Shown here: in pieces, positions 35,310-46,872 of the stretch
How positions within the stretch are numbered: position 1 is the first letter of the stretch
How the letters are laid out: every line of letters begins with the position of its first letter
NCBI RefSeq assembly: GCF_001949145.1
Contig: NW_019091642.1
Coordinates: 443,258-507,257 of the forward strand
From: Acanthaster planci
Taxonomy: Eukaryota; Echinodermata; Asteroidea; Valvatida; Acanthasteridae
Direction of reading: 5' to 3'
DNA: 64,000 nucleotides
Program-made: the position numbers and the translations under genes
The notes under the pieces: model-generated
Databases searched by the model: none
What the model saw: only the letters and a program-made list of their open reading frames with translations
Told to the model about the DNA's origin: nothing

Positions 35310-35938
35310 GGCGATTCACAATAGTGCGCCTCTATGAGTTTTGCGATGCGTGGGCCAATCACAACTTACGATTTTTCGACCATATGCGAACGCGCAGTGG
35401 GGTCAACATATTTTGCGCATTGTGGTCGAGTTTGGGCGGTCCGTTCTTGACACGGGTTTCGTGTTCTCGAGCTCGAACGGCGGGAACACGACCGAAGAAC
35501 ACTGTTCTCAGAACAGAATCACACCACCTCCTCGTCAGGATTTCACACGAACACACGGAAAAATTCGTGCGATTTGATTTTTGAACAGCCGCAAAAAGTA
35601 CCGATATGGCTTTAAAAAGCCGAAGACAATGTTTTGCAAAATTAACATTTATAATTTTCCATGACAGAAATGAATTTTTTAAATGGAAAAGAAGTAAGCC
35701 CAGTTATCCAACATTAACTGCCGAAGAATGCTCAAGGACGCTGCCATGTTGCATGTTGCTTGCCACAAATAACAACTAGCGCTAAGAACCGGTTGTACAT
35801 TCCTGGCGTTCGAGCGACCGACCAACGAACAACAAATCGAGCTGTTCGAGAACAAACGAGAACAAGCCGCCCGAACTCGGCCCCAAATGATTGGCCAACG
35901 CATTAAAACTCTTGGAGGCGCACTATTGTGAAACGCCG
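35310..35938. mobile_element. TIR element family 2, copy 1 (629 bases)
   Basis: The ends are GGCGATTCACAATAGTGCGCC and its near-complement GGCGCACTATTGTGAAACGCC. The body aligns with 48791-49370: shared strings include ttcttgacacggg, cgggaacac, tcgtcaggatt, ttaaatggaaaagaa and aaccggttgtac. There is no transposase frame, so it is non-autonomous. GC content is higher than in the surroundings. Confidence 0.8.
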
Positions 35939-38900
35939 GAATTCTTTGTAGTTGAGGATGCACTTTGAAACCTGAAGGCATGGCCGTGGGAGTTGCGACA
36001 TGAGTGTCTCAGTTGTTGGAACCAATATGGTGGCTTAGGCCTAAGTGTCCTTGCACATGGACAAGTAGCACAAAATAGCTTCATGCTGTACTGCACACAT
36101 AATAAACAGCCATTTTGGTTCGACAGTCTGAGGTTGGCGCAACTCTTTCTATAAGCAGCTCTGCCTGAAGGATACAGGCCACCATTTCAAACCCCATTGA
36201 AAACAATGTTAAATCAGCGTTGTTCGGGGCTCAAAAGCCTTGAAGCCAGTATCCTGCAGGGTTTTTCAAACCCCCCAAAATCATTGTTTTGTCCTTAGTC
36301 TTTCCATTTCTTTTAATTTTTGTGTAGTGGGTAAACCATTTTTAATCATCCACCATGAGGGGGGAACCATCTCTTGTTACAAACAAACTGTAGCAGCACT
36401 TTTCATGCTAACGATACGGGGAGAAATTATCACTTGAATTAGTGGACTGCATCTTGAAGTCGAAACAAGAACAAAATGAAGTCTACATATGGTCATTCTT
36501 CAAATGACACCCCTCTACTTTCGTGGGTACTGAGGATCATTTTTCAACCGCATTTTGAAGCCATTCTGCCCTCACATGAAGGCCCAAAGAGTCTTCACGG
36601 AGTTCATCGTGGAAAATATTCACACAATCTCATCCTTTTGGGGGCCAATCTCTCTGTATTTTCAAAGGAAATTGTGCTAGCACTTTTCGTGCTAATTAGC
36701 TGGCCAAAAATTATTACTTGAATTAGTGGACTGCAACCTGAAGGCAAATCTTCAGGTAAGTTCGGACGCTAACTCAATAAAAATTAATACCTACAGACCA
36801 GACAACAGCAGGCGCGAGAACGTTAATTTCAGGAGAAGCGCAATTTTTAAAAACCACGGGCAAACTGCTATCTCATTCCCAGGAGTTACTTTATTTGGCG
36901 CACTGCTCGACGACACAGAAGGTAGGTTTGGTAAACTTGGTCTTCAAACCTTTTGCACAGTTCTTGATATTATCTACGTGGCGCATTTTTCCCCCTCGCA
37001 CTAAAGGGTGTTATTATCTAGGGACAAACGGCATGAAAGGTGGAATTATGATAAATTTCACACATCCCTGTCGTTTAAAGACTTTATAAAATGTGCATAA
37101 ACTTGATTTGACACAGTTTCTCGAGTTTATTTGAAAGATCCCTTAGAATTGTTTTCTAAACGTTAAAAATAAGTAATCGATCAAGTTTTAACAAATATGA
37201 AGCTGAGGTTATCATCATCATAAATTTTGAAACGAAAATCATGTATACTGGATATTTCCTGAGAATTTTTGAAAGTATGTGACGAATGGATGACAATGGA
37301 GGTGTGGTTATAAATACAATTGATAAAACAGTAACTTCATTCCAGCACTACTGACAACTGTACAGCATAATGGTAAATTACATTTAACAGTATTTTTCAG
37401 TCATCGTTCATGCGTTAACAAACAGAATATCTGATTTTTGTTTAAGAAATTAACTGAAAATTAACCAGCACTTTCTCAAGCCACTTATTCACAAAATGCT
37501 TGAGCCCAACTCTGTAAGGCGCGCATTAGCCTGTATTTGTAACAGTGCGGTGGTCGTGCATATACATGTACATATACAGTTGAAGTTCCTTCTGCTGGGA
37601 AAAGCAAGATTGCAAAAATAACAATGCCGTTCAAGATACAGAATTTGTAGGTTAGCTTTGTAGTTTTTATAACTCTGCTAAGTAAAAATTGTTCACATGT
37701 GAGTTCCCCATAGTGTGCTGTTTTTCAAAGTTACATTTTTTTGTATTGTTGGTGGAGAATCCAGTAGGGAATATAAGTTTTGTGTGTGTGTGAAACCTTG
37801 CCAGAACTGCTTATTAGAGACCAAGTACCATTACTTTTTGGGCTGCATCGGTCACTTGCCACAACGTAATAAACTGAACTTTTTGGCCCACCGCCTGAGT
37901 CCGAGTAAGATTCCAAGTCCGACTCTCGTCCGTCCGAGTCCTTGAAAATAGGGACTTGAGTCCAAGCGCAAGGAATCAAAGGTGCTTGCGAGGAATTTTT
38001 ACTCTCGAGCTCGATTGGATTGACGATGTCGTCCATCCAGTGCAGTGCAAGCCTCGTCCCCAGTGATTACTGTATTTCCCCCGCATAAGTTCTAATTGGG
38101 AAGGGAGTGAGGACGTGCTGCACTCACCATGGGGACGAGGTTGGTCCGGAGCCCCTGTACGCAGGATCCACAATTATCGAACGTTATAGGACGGACCCAA
38201 GTAAAAATCCCCGTAGGTGCGGACTGCGCGAGGGTTCCGGAAACTCGCTGCGTGACCTTTTATTTTCAGGCTCTATTTTCCCCATAAACTATGTTGTTAT
38301 TGTACCTCGTGAACTTAAACTTGTTTCAGCCAGACAGGATAAAGAACCAGCATGATGGTGCTTATAAATCAAACAGAACAAAACTCTTGCTAGTTCTTCA
38401 TTCTGGGAAAGGAAACTTGTGAAAGGGTTGTAGAAAGATTCGCACTCCCGACTGTACCCCCAATCACATCTCAAACAGCTCTCACATTTGTTACAGTTAT
38501 ACTCTAAATACATATAAACATAATACATGTTAGTATTTTCATGTGCTAGCTGGAAGAAAATATTACTGTTACAGATTCTGCCTCTATTTTGACTGTTGCT
38601 TCACAGTGCTAAAATGTAAGAAACCACCCCTTCAAACTTGTATTTTGCCAGAATTAGGCCCCAGGGCATGATTAGGGTGCAAAGACAGGCTCTGCATGTC
38701 ACTTATTACACGATAATATCAGCCGGTGTTTGTACTTTCAATCTCTGCTTCAACTTCGTTGCTCAAACCGGGGACCCCAGAAAAGAAAATCTCAACTCTG
38801 CTTTTGTGTACAATCAGTGAACTACATAATTGGGAGTTCAATGGAAGAACAGAATGAATGTCGTCTGCACATTCTGGTAGCACAATGTACGTCCACACGC

Positions 38901-39756
38901 ACACACATTGCAGTGTTGTGTCGCACAGAACGTTTGCGTACGTGTATGTCATACGTCACCACCCGGAAGTATTTCTCCCGTGATTTGAAACTTGCGTGCA
39001 ATTTTGCACATTTTTCGTAAAGTCTTCATACCCAGTAACGGTAAGTAGAGTAGATAATGAAAGGATACTGGGTGTACAAAGCGGACATAAATTTCGAAAA
39101 GTATGTGGCTTAATAATGTTATTGCCCACTCGGTACAACTCTTAGTGATAATAATGTTGACGATTAAGAACTCTTTCCACAGTGTGACTCATTGTACAAT
39201 ATCATTACCAGCTGTGTGAGGGTCCACAGATATGCTAAAATGTCCGTGCTTATTATATACCATGTACTGATCTGGATCTCGAATAGTGATTCCACCGGAT
39301 GGTTCACTGACACTAGCATGGAGCAAATCACCTTTGCCGTCAATGATCGAGATCCAGATTCGAGTGAAACAAACAGGCCCAAAGTATATAGAGATATTGG
39401 TACCACGGCAAACATCGCTCATGTTCTCGCGACCTGGTTCATGTGTATTTGTGGCCTATCACGCATCTAATCTCAACTAGTAAAATATCGCAATCTATTA
39501 CCGATAAATGTGCGATTTCCCCAAGGATAGCGTGGTTCAAGTCAATCTATGTGTTCGGACCTATTTTCTGAAGACGTAACATACTGAGCTTCCCCTCTCA
39601 ACTTGAAGATTCGATGCCATTTGTCAGTCATTTAACTTTTCCTTTAACAAGATTTATCTTTTAACAAGACCATTTCTATACCTTTCTCTGGCTCCTTTGT
39701 AGAGCGCCGCTACACTGTAAATGAGTGAGAGAAACCATTGACATCTTGATGCCAGC
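35939..39756. other. Non-coding region upstream of QVR-2
   Basis: No gene is recognised. The stretch contains the repeat pair at 36150-36750, a partial gagtc-rich fragment at about 37880-37990 and short tacatgta tracts near 37560. The QVR-2 promoter must lie at the right end; no motif could be assigned. Confidence 0.4.
36150..36750. repeat. Tandemly arranged MITE ends (TTGAATTAGTGGACTGCA)
   Basis: The segments around 36395-36460 and 36680-36745 share the order agcacttttc-tgctaa, then attacttgaattagtggactgca, then ctgaag or cttgaag, about 290 bases apart. The same end sequence occurs at 42515-42535 and at the right side of the gap near 31245. The unit is one MITE family, here in a tandem or nested arrangement. 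Confidence 0.6.
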
Positions 39757-39796
39757 ATGAAGTTACTTCTACTCGCGATATTTCTTACCTCAACTG
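39757..39796 (+). CDS. QVR-2 exon 1 (signal peptide)
   Basis: ATG at 39757 (gccagcATGa, reasonable start context) opens 13 codons, MKLLLLAIFLTST, plus the first base of a glycine codon before donor g|gtaata. It is too short to appear in a simple open-frame list, but it is clear from the match in layout to QVR-1 exon 1. Confidence 0.82.
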
Positions 39797-42700
39797 GTAA
39801 TATTATTGTAGAAGTAATAATAATAATACTTACAATGGTCAGTTCTAGCGCATTTTACGGAAAGTCTCTATGCGCTTATTATCAAGTCTGTCACAAAGCA
39901 GAAAAGACTGAGCATCCCTAATAAACTTGCATGCATTTAATCCCAATAACCCTAACATTCCTGAATCCTCAAATTCTAATGTGATTTTTTGCACACACCC
40001 TAGGAAGTTAGGGTTGGTTCTTGCCCATGGAGTCGAGGATTGGAGTGAAACATACGTGGACTCCATAGGCTGCGTGCGCATTCCTTCACTAGCCCCTGGT
40101 CGTGTAGAATACGAAAATGACGCCGAGTGGCTATACAGGATGAATAAAAATAAACGTAAAGTTCATCGTGGGGGCATTTAAAATGCTGCACACTAGCGTA
40201 AATATCCAAAAGAATGGGGTTTAATTATACAGTACCAGGGGTTAGATCATTGATCTTCATTATAAAGAAATCAGTGAGTTAGATCGCGCAATGCATAATG
40301 GGAATATGTCTGTGGATCGTACCCATGGGAACGAGGTTGTGTCGCAACGTATACATTCATGGCGCTGATTACCAAAGTGCGCGCGCGCAAAATTTGCACT
40401 TAAAAACGGCAAAGCATCAGACTATGTCTGATTTCGTGTGATCTGATTGCAAAACGAGGGATCATCTTTGTTAATGGATTTCCAGGAAACGGAGCATAAA
40501 TAATGAAAGTTTTCATGACAAATCCAAATTATATTAATTGTTTCATTTTTCAGTAGCATTGATTTTGTGCCCTGCCTCTAAAAAGAAAATGAAAAATGTG
40601 GTTTTAAATAACCCTCAAATTATTTTATTTTTCACCTGAAAAATTGAGTGTTGCCAAATTGGATCAATATCTATTAAAAAAACAGTTTTCCTGGTTATAA
40701 AAACTAGATTTCTATAAATTAAAAGACTGTTTTAATCAATTACACTAAAAAAATGATGAATCTGCTGGATAAAAATGTTTGTAAAATGAATTTGAACCAA
40801 ATTTTCGCGCCAAATCGTGTGAATACAGACATGTTGTAATGGAAAAATACGTCACATATTTTATCTAAAAAACATTTATGTCCTAATAAAAACTTAATTC
40901 CCAGAGTCAGGAATTATTTATTGCTTTGTCAATCTGTTGGCAAAAAAGAGGACACCTTTGTACCATACTCAAAGCTTATGAAATTCTCTTATTGACCATG
41001 CACATATCTAAAAGTCAGTTTGAGACTGATTTCTGATTTTGGTGTGCAGTTGGTCACAAATTAACCTTTATTTTTTGCATTTTTTGAATTGGTAGTGAGT
41101 GAAAAATTGAACTTAAACAGTCAAAACCCTAGAAGAATTATTTTCCTTGTTGAGTATAGCAAGTCAAAATTAAACTGCGTCACGGGACACTAAAATGAAC
41201 CTTCAATTTTTGGGCAATTTTTAAAGTGCTACTGAAAGTTGAACGTAAACAGTTAAAACCCTGAAAGAATATTTTTCTGGTTCGAGGTGTGTTATAAAAC
41301 ACATATGGAATGACCAAATAGGATAGTGCAGTTTGCACGCCGTGCCCCCGAGGGACTGTGAGTGACCGAAAGAGAGTCCTATTTCCCGAAGCCTAATGTC
41401 CGTCCATATGTGTATACTAATGCACGGCTGTGGATTGGAGCAAGAGAAGCAGAAGATACAACAAGACACAAAGAGATGCCAAAATAGGAAATGATGGTGA
41501 CAATAAAGTGCAGACCGATCCAAACTGTTACTGTAGACGAGACCATCACCAGACCAATCACAAGACCATCACCAGACCAATCACAAGACCAGCAGGTGTA
41601 AGGCCAGTCCAAAGACCTTTTCAGTTCATGAGCTTGTGACTTTATTTCAAAATGGAGATCTTGTGTTAGTCTTGAGTCCAATCAAAAGAATCCTTCAACT
41701 GCAGAGTCTCCCTTTCCCCTAAAAAATTAGAAATTAAGTCAATGATCCTGGCTCTAATACAAATAATGCTACCCTTGGAGTTTTATCCGAGCAATATAGA
41801 CCACTCTCACATCATACGTGTGTAGTCGAATTCGTTCAAAATGGGCATTTGTCTCATCAATTTTGAATAAGGGTGTTTTTTCTGCTCGTATTTAGTAGAG
41901 GCCGTATTAGTATCTGGTGTTCTAATAGCTGTGTGGGATTCCTAACACTGTGAATTATTGTTTTAATTTTGTACCGACGGCTAACCATAGTTTCAGCAGT
42001 CCCTTGCATAAAAAACACTACTTTGACGTCAAAGAGCAAACCCTTGTTGAAACAACAGGGCGAGGTCTAGTCTAATTCAAGTGAGAATTTCTGGATATAG
42101 CTCATTAGAATGAAAGTGGCCTCCCAGTATCTTTTGAAAAAGGAGACTTTTTGGCTCCCAAAATGGTGACATTGTGTAAATCGTTGTCAGGACCATTTCC
42201 CTGGGTGTTGGGGCTTTATCTTAGAGCAGAAGGGCAAATAAATACGGTTGAAATATGGTCCCAAGTGCCCAAGAAACTTGAGGGCTGCCACTGGAAAATG
42301 GCTGAGAGTAGACCTCGGAAAAATCACCTTTGGGGGCGATTTCGTTCTGTGGAAATAATAACAAATATCATTGGTTAACCCACCAAAAATTGAAAACAAA
42401 TTGAAAGATTAGGCACCAGGCAATAATTTAATTTGTGTTCACGGCACTTCAGGGATGTTGGTATGCATATTACTGAGCCCTAAACAGTGCTGATTTTACA
42501 CTGTTTTCAATGGGGCTTGAATTAGAGGACTGTACCCAACAGCATCAGGGTGAACTATCTTGAATTCACCATAGCTGCTTTAAAAAAGTATTTTTGTAAG
42601 ATCGAGGAATAGCACGTGCGTCAAAAGTCACATATTTTGTTTTTTCTTTTTCATATTGGCCCATAGGCACGTGTGCTGCTGCTAAACATAGACAAACTTG

Positions 42701-44539
42701 ACAAACTTAGGCCTAATAAATTTACTCAGACCAGGCAGTTTTTCCAATCGTGGCCACCATAATTATGTCCAAAAAGCTCATATCTTGTTCAACCTCGAGA
42801 GCACAATGCTTTCATTTCACTCCTTAATTTCCACTACAGGTGGCGTGGGGGCTATAGGATGTTACGAGTGCAGTTGGGCCTCTAACACTGGTGAAATGGC
42901 GGCCTGCAAGGACCCCTTCGACAGGCCTACGGCGGTGTCAGTAAAAAATTGTTTTGGTTCGAGTGGATGTTTTGTAAGCCATGCATCAGTCTGACTTTCT
43001 CTCAAAGAAACAGCCAATTAGCCATCCTAGCTTGAGCTCGTAGTTAAATTACAGCACTTGAAAGTTCTTAAATTTATTACTGGGTATCGCGCTTGGAACT
43101 AAATTTTGCCACGATTTCAGGAACTTCAGCAATTTGAAAAAAGTATACCCGAAAATACTTGCGGAACTACGAAAAGTAAATTTTGTGACTAAAGCGGGAG
43201 GAGTTGTCTGCGGTTAAGTCACAAGACAAAAGGGGCTGTATAGCTGCAACAGGGCCTGCAAAACCAACCATTTCAAGGTAGATATACTGTGTGTCTGGGA
43301 AATGCGCATTTGCAGGGTTTTTTTACCTTACACCGACGGATAATAATAAGACGATTGCACCCGCTAAATCACGTTACTTATACTGGGTTTCAACCCCATT
43401 TTAACGTGTGTTTTGAGCGTTGTTCAAAAAATAATACAGCCAAATTCCGGTACAGTACCCAGCATATCAGTAGCCTGAATTCGGTAGGGCCGACCTGCCG
43501 TCGGCTTTATTTTTGCTAAGTGATACTTATGGAACACTTTGCTTTGGGTGGGCGCAATCGATCTATTAACACTGTATATCTAGTGCTCGTCCGAGAGCTT
43601 GTAAAAATGCACAAGCTTACTCGGGTGGGACTCTGACCCACGACCTCCTGCTTTCTAGTGCAGACGTCTGGACCACTCGACCAAGCATGCGGGGGTCGGC
43701 TTGCCGGTCGAGTCACATGTATAGCAGTGGGTGTACCGCGAAAGCATTTCACGATGTACTTTGCGTCGGACAGATATTAAATTTAATTTACGTTTTTTTA
43801 TTTGCCCTTACACCGAGGTATATTATCGATAATGAGTGCGGGCAAAAACCCGTCATTAAAATCAAAACCAATCGTATTTCACTTGAATGTGCACAAATCC
43901 GTATCGTCTAGTGTGTGACAGGAACATACCTAGTCATGTTTGCATGCTGCAGGGAGACATTTTTATGAATCCAACAATTAGAATAATTTTACTGAATAAA
44001 ATTGTTCTTTCACGAATAGTGTTTTTTTGCATGCCATAGTAAATCTTTGCATCACCTACGGGTTCAGAGATACTTTGTACCACTGAATAGAACTTCCATT
44101 TACCATAAAATGGAACTTGTAAATTTACTGTCTAATGCATCATTCGATGTCAGTAGACCAGAGATACACCCTTCGGATAATGGAAGACTATCCTGGTGCT
44201 GTTTATTCAAAGTCACATTCCACGTTTTAGTATAGGCCTACTCTAACCCAGCGGGCACAAAATTTGATGGAATATAATTATATAGTCGCAGTCTCCCATT
44301 CCATTAATTACATGTACCAGCATTTTTTTCCTCTCCAGAAATCCGTTAGTACTGTTGACAACATCAACACGATTAGGAGAGGGTGCCAAACGGATCAAGA
44401 CTGCAAGACGGAAACGTGTACTGATGGGACATGCAATTACTGCTGTACCGACGACAGATGCAACAGAGCAGGCGGGATGACCTTTAACCTTCCCCTTGTG
44501 TCTATCGCAACGATTTTAACACGAGCGTTCGCAATCTGA
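39757..44539 (+). CDS. QVR-2: Ly6/three-finger, Quiver-Sleepless-like GPI-anchored protein
   Basis: Three coding exons (39757-39796, 42840-42973, 44339-44539) join to 124 codons plus stop, with GT-AG introns in phases 1 and 0. The signal peptide is MKLLLLAIFLTSTG. Exon 2 encodes GCYECSWAS, CKDPFD and CFGSSGCF. Exon 3 encodes RRGC, three more cysteines and CCTDDRCN, then a tail MTFNLPLVSIATILTRAFAI that fits a GPI-attachment signal. Twelve cysteines are present. The C-terminal TF...RAF pattern is shared with QVR-1, so the two are close paralogues. The family's known members act at the outer membrane surface on channels or receptors; the partner here cannot be inferred. Intron 2 holds a tRNA-derived SINE. 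Confidence 0.9.
41298..41414. mobile_element. Short palindromic MITE in QVR-2 intron 1
   Basis: aacacatatggaatgaccaa at the left pairs with tccgtccatatgtgtat at the right, and aaataggat with gtcctattt inside. The element is about 117 bases and could form a long hairpin. Confidence 0.5.
41540..41590. repeat. Two-copy 23-base tandem repeat
   Basis: The unit accatcaccagaccaatcac (followed by aag) occurs twice in perfect tandem within QVR-2 intron 1. Confidence 0.85.
42840..42973 (+). CDS. QVR-2 exon 2 (first finger, CYEC...CKDPF)
   Basis: The exon lies between acceptor tccactacag and donor ttt|gtaagc and is 134 bases. It encodes GGVGAIGCYECSWASNTGEM and then AACKDPFDRP and NCFGSSGCF. CYxC and CxDPF spaced by about 12 residues form the family signature. 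Confidence 0.9.
43540..43760 (-). mobile_element. tRNA-Ser-like SINE in QVR-2 intron 2
   Basis: On the minus strand, 43690 to 43622 reads as a decayed tRNA: tggtcgagtggtcc (A-box/D-arm region), ctgcactagaaagcag (anticodon arm, loop resembling Ser ctagaaa) and gtgggtcagagtcccac (T arm with a perfect 5-base stem). It lacks a proper acceptor stem, so it is not a functional tRNA gene. It looks like the head of a tRNA-derived SINE. Confidence 0.55.
44339..44539 (+). CDS. QVR-2 exon 3 (later fingers and GPI tail)
   Basis: Phase 0 after acceptor ttcctctccag; stop TGA at 44537-44539. It encodes KSVSTVDNINTIRRGC, QTDQDCKTETCTDGTCNYC, then CTDDRCNRAGG and a hydrophobic tail. The upstream part of the long open frame (44264-44338) is intron. 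Confidence 0.92.
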   Translation, partial: KSVSTVDNINTIRRGCQTDQDCKTETCTDGTCNYCCTDDRCNRAGGMTFNLPLVSIATILTRAFAI

Positions 44540-46872
44540 TGAGATGAGAAAGAGAATTAAGCACAAACTTGAACTGACACAGTATCAGCGCTAGCAAAGG
44601 ACCAACTCATTCACGACGTCCGGAGTGGCATGGTAACGAACTTCAGCAATAACACAAAATATGACGCGCTACATGGAGGACTCATATAACAGAAAACATG
44701 ATTTCAAAAAATGAACATCAGCAGTTTACTGAAGTTTCTTGCACCATTAGAAAACATTTACTTACGACAAAATGTTGCTCAAGACCTAGTCAAGAAAAGT
44801 ACGTAAGCCTACGGTATACATGCGCTTCTGAAAGTAATGTTCATTATTGCTTAGGAAAAAGAATGTTTCCCCCGTTCTTGTGTACTATCTATCTAAAACA
44901 ACCCCTTGCTACACTTCGTTGATGTTCCTCATTTTTGGGAACAGATGAACTATATATATAACAGCCATTCTGTCTACATTTTAAATTTTTTTTGATACGT
45001 GCATGTATGCATGCTATTTTATTACTGTATCGTTCGTAGTTAGTGTCATCGTACAATATAACAATTATTCAAGAAGACAATACAGTATATAGAGACTGAC
45101 AATTTTGAGAAGTTTTATTTGTGACTTTTAGTCCAGTTTTGCCTTATATACACCAGACTGACCTACCTAACTATAATATTTAAAAACTGCGGTTCAATGC
45201 GTAATCGCTAATGAATTAACAATAGATTTTAAGTTCGCGTTTTGCCCTTACAAAACCCGAACTTAAAATCAACTCTCCCTGACGCAAAGTACATCTTGAA
45301 AAAGGTAAATGTATACACAAGTGTTATAGATTACATTATGCAAATGGTGTATAAAAGCGCAATGTTGGTTCATGTTGGTTTTTTATGTTGACTTGCCATA
45401 GGAATTATATTCTCTCATTTAGATTAACAATTAAAAATCAGGATCCGGAATTTTTCATTAATTGTTATTACCTGCTTCTCAGTATACATAATGCAGCAGG
45501 TACAATGTTAATTCATTGTATTTTGAAACCTGCTATTGAAGCCCCCACGATTTTTGTGTTTTAATTATGATTTGTCGTAGTTTCTAATCGTTCTTGTAAT
45601 TCACATTTGTGTAACAGATAAGATCATGTTATGGGTACGTAAAAGCAAAAAATAACGAAGTTCAAGTAAGTTGTTTGTTATTTTAATCAAAGCTTTCTTG
45701 ACTGAGTTACAGTATTTAAATTCCTCTTCGTCCAGCATTGTAATTTGCTACACGACACAGAAGTGCTTTCTACACTTTCCAAGATGTACTGTGCTTTAAG
45801 GAACATTTTTGTCACTATGCAGCCACTATTTCTGTAGGTAGTGGATACCGCTGTTAACTACACTTAGCCTATAGTTGACTGTATCGGCAAATGGACAAAA
45901 AAAGAACCTGCATATGTTCCTAATTAAAGGGTCAGTGGTATGAGTGTTACTTTCGGGACATTTTTGTGCAGAGCTGTAGTGACTCGCGTCAATATGACTT
46001 GACTCGAGTCCGACTCTAGTTACATTTTTAGTAACTCGACTCTCAATGGGTAAATAACTAGACTCGTCTCGAGTCACTACGAACTAACGCGACTCGACTG
46101 AGTCCCCAATCAGAAGACCTTACTCGAGTGAACATTTGTGAGTCAAGCCCCCCCCCGCCCCCAAAAAAGTAAACCACTCTGCGATAAAAATATTCGCAGT
46201 GACTTACAGTGCCGGTTTATAATGTTCATGTCATGTGTTCATATCATCATGAGAAAGATGTGGTGTGACTTAACATTGTAGCAACCCAGAGGTTAAATCT
46301 AAAAAATGCCTCTAAATGACATTCTTGTTTTAATTTATCGTGTTGTGCTTAAATTTTGCTGTGCAAATTGACTTGACATTTTTGCCTCATGACTTGACTC
46401 AAGTCACCGCGTTGCAGTTATTTTATTCGAGTCAATACGTAACAAAGACTCGATTTTACTCGATTCACAAATATTAATGACTTGTTACAATAATATTCTG
46501 TTCTGTAAAACTTTGTTCTTTTTAATGCAACGTATGAGAAAATTCTATTTTGGCTGCTGTCAATAAAATAATGCACTTTTTCACCGTATGAATTTTCCAT
46601 GCTTTCTTGCTCATGATAAGGGCGCCGTTGGTGTCTGTTAGAAGAGGACGATGTTTTGTAATGGAGCTTCTTTTCAAATTATGAACCCAACGTGTTTTTA
46701 ATGGAAAACATTAAAAGAATAATCAATCTCTTCTCTAAGAGTGGTGACTCTGAGAAGAACCAGTGACTTTACAACACCAGTTCCTCTCTGAACTATCACT
46801 CGACGTTTCGAGACTGAGTGCTTTGACAATTCTTTGCACCGGCAAGTAATTCAGCTTCCAGGTAGCACATGT
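44540..46872. other. QVR-2 3' flank, non-coding
   Basis: The 3' UTR should start here; no canonical AATAAA was found within the first kb. The stretch 45530-45700 aligns with 19240-19400. From 45965 it is occupied by a gagtc-rich element. Confidence 0.4.
45965..46480. mobile_element. GAGTC-rich element, copy 2
   Basis: Both ends are rich in gactcgagtc units: tgacttgactcgagtccgac and gactcgtctcgagtcac on the left, gacttgactcaagtcacc and cgagtcaatacg on the right. The core is unrelated AT-rich sequence. It belongs with 32301-32757. Confidence 0.55.

Noticed and set aside
43622-43690. Functional tRNA-Ser gene
   Set aside because: No acceptor stem and an irregular anticodon arm; better explained as a SINE head.
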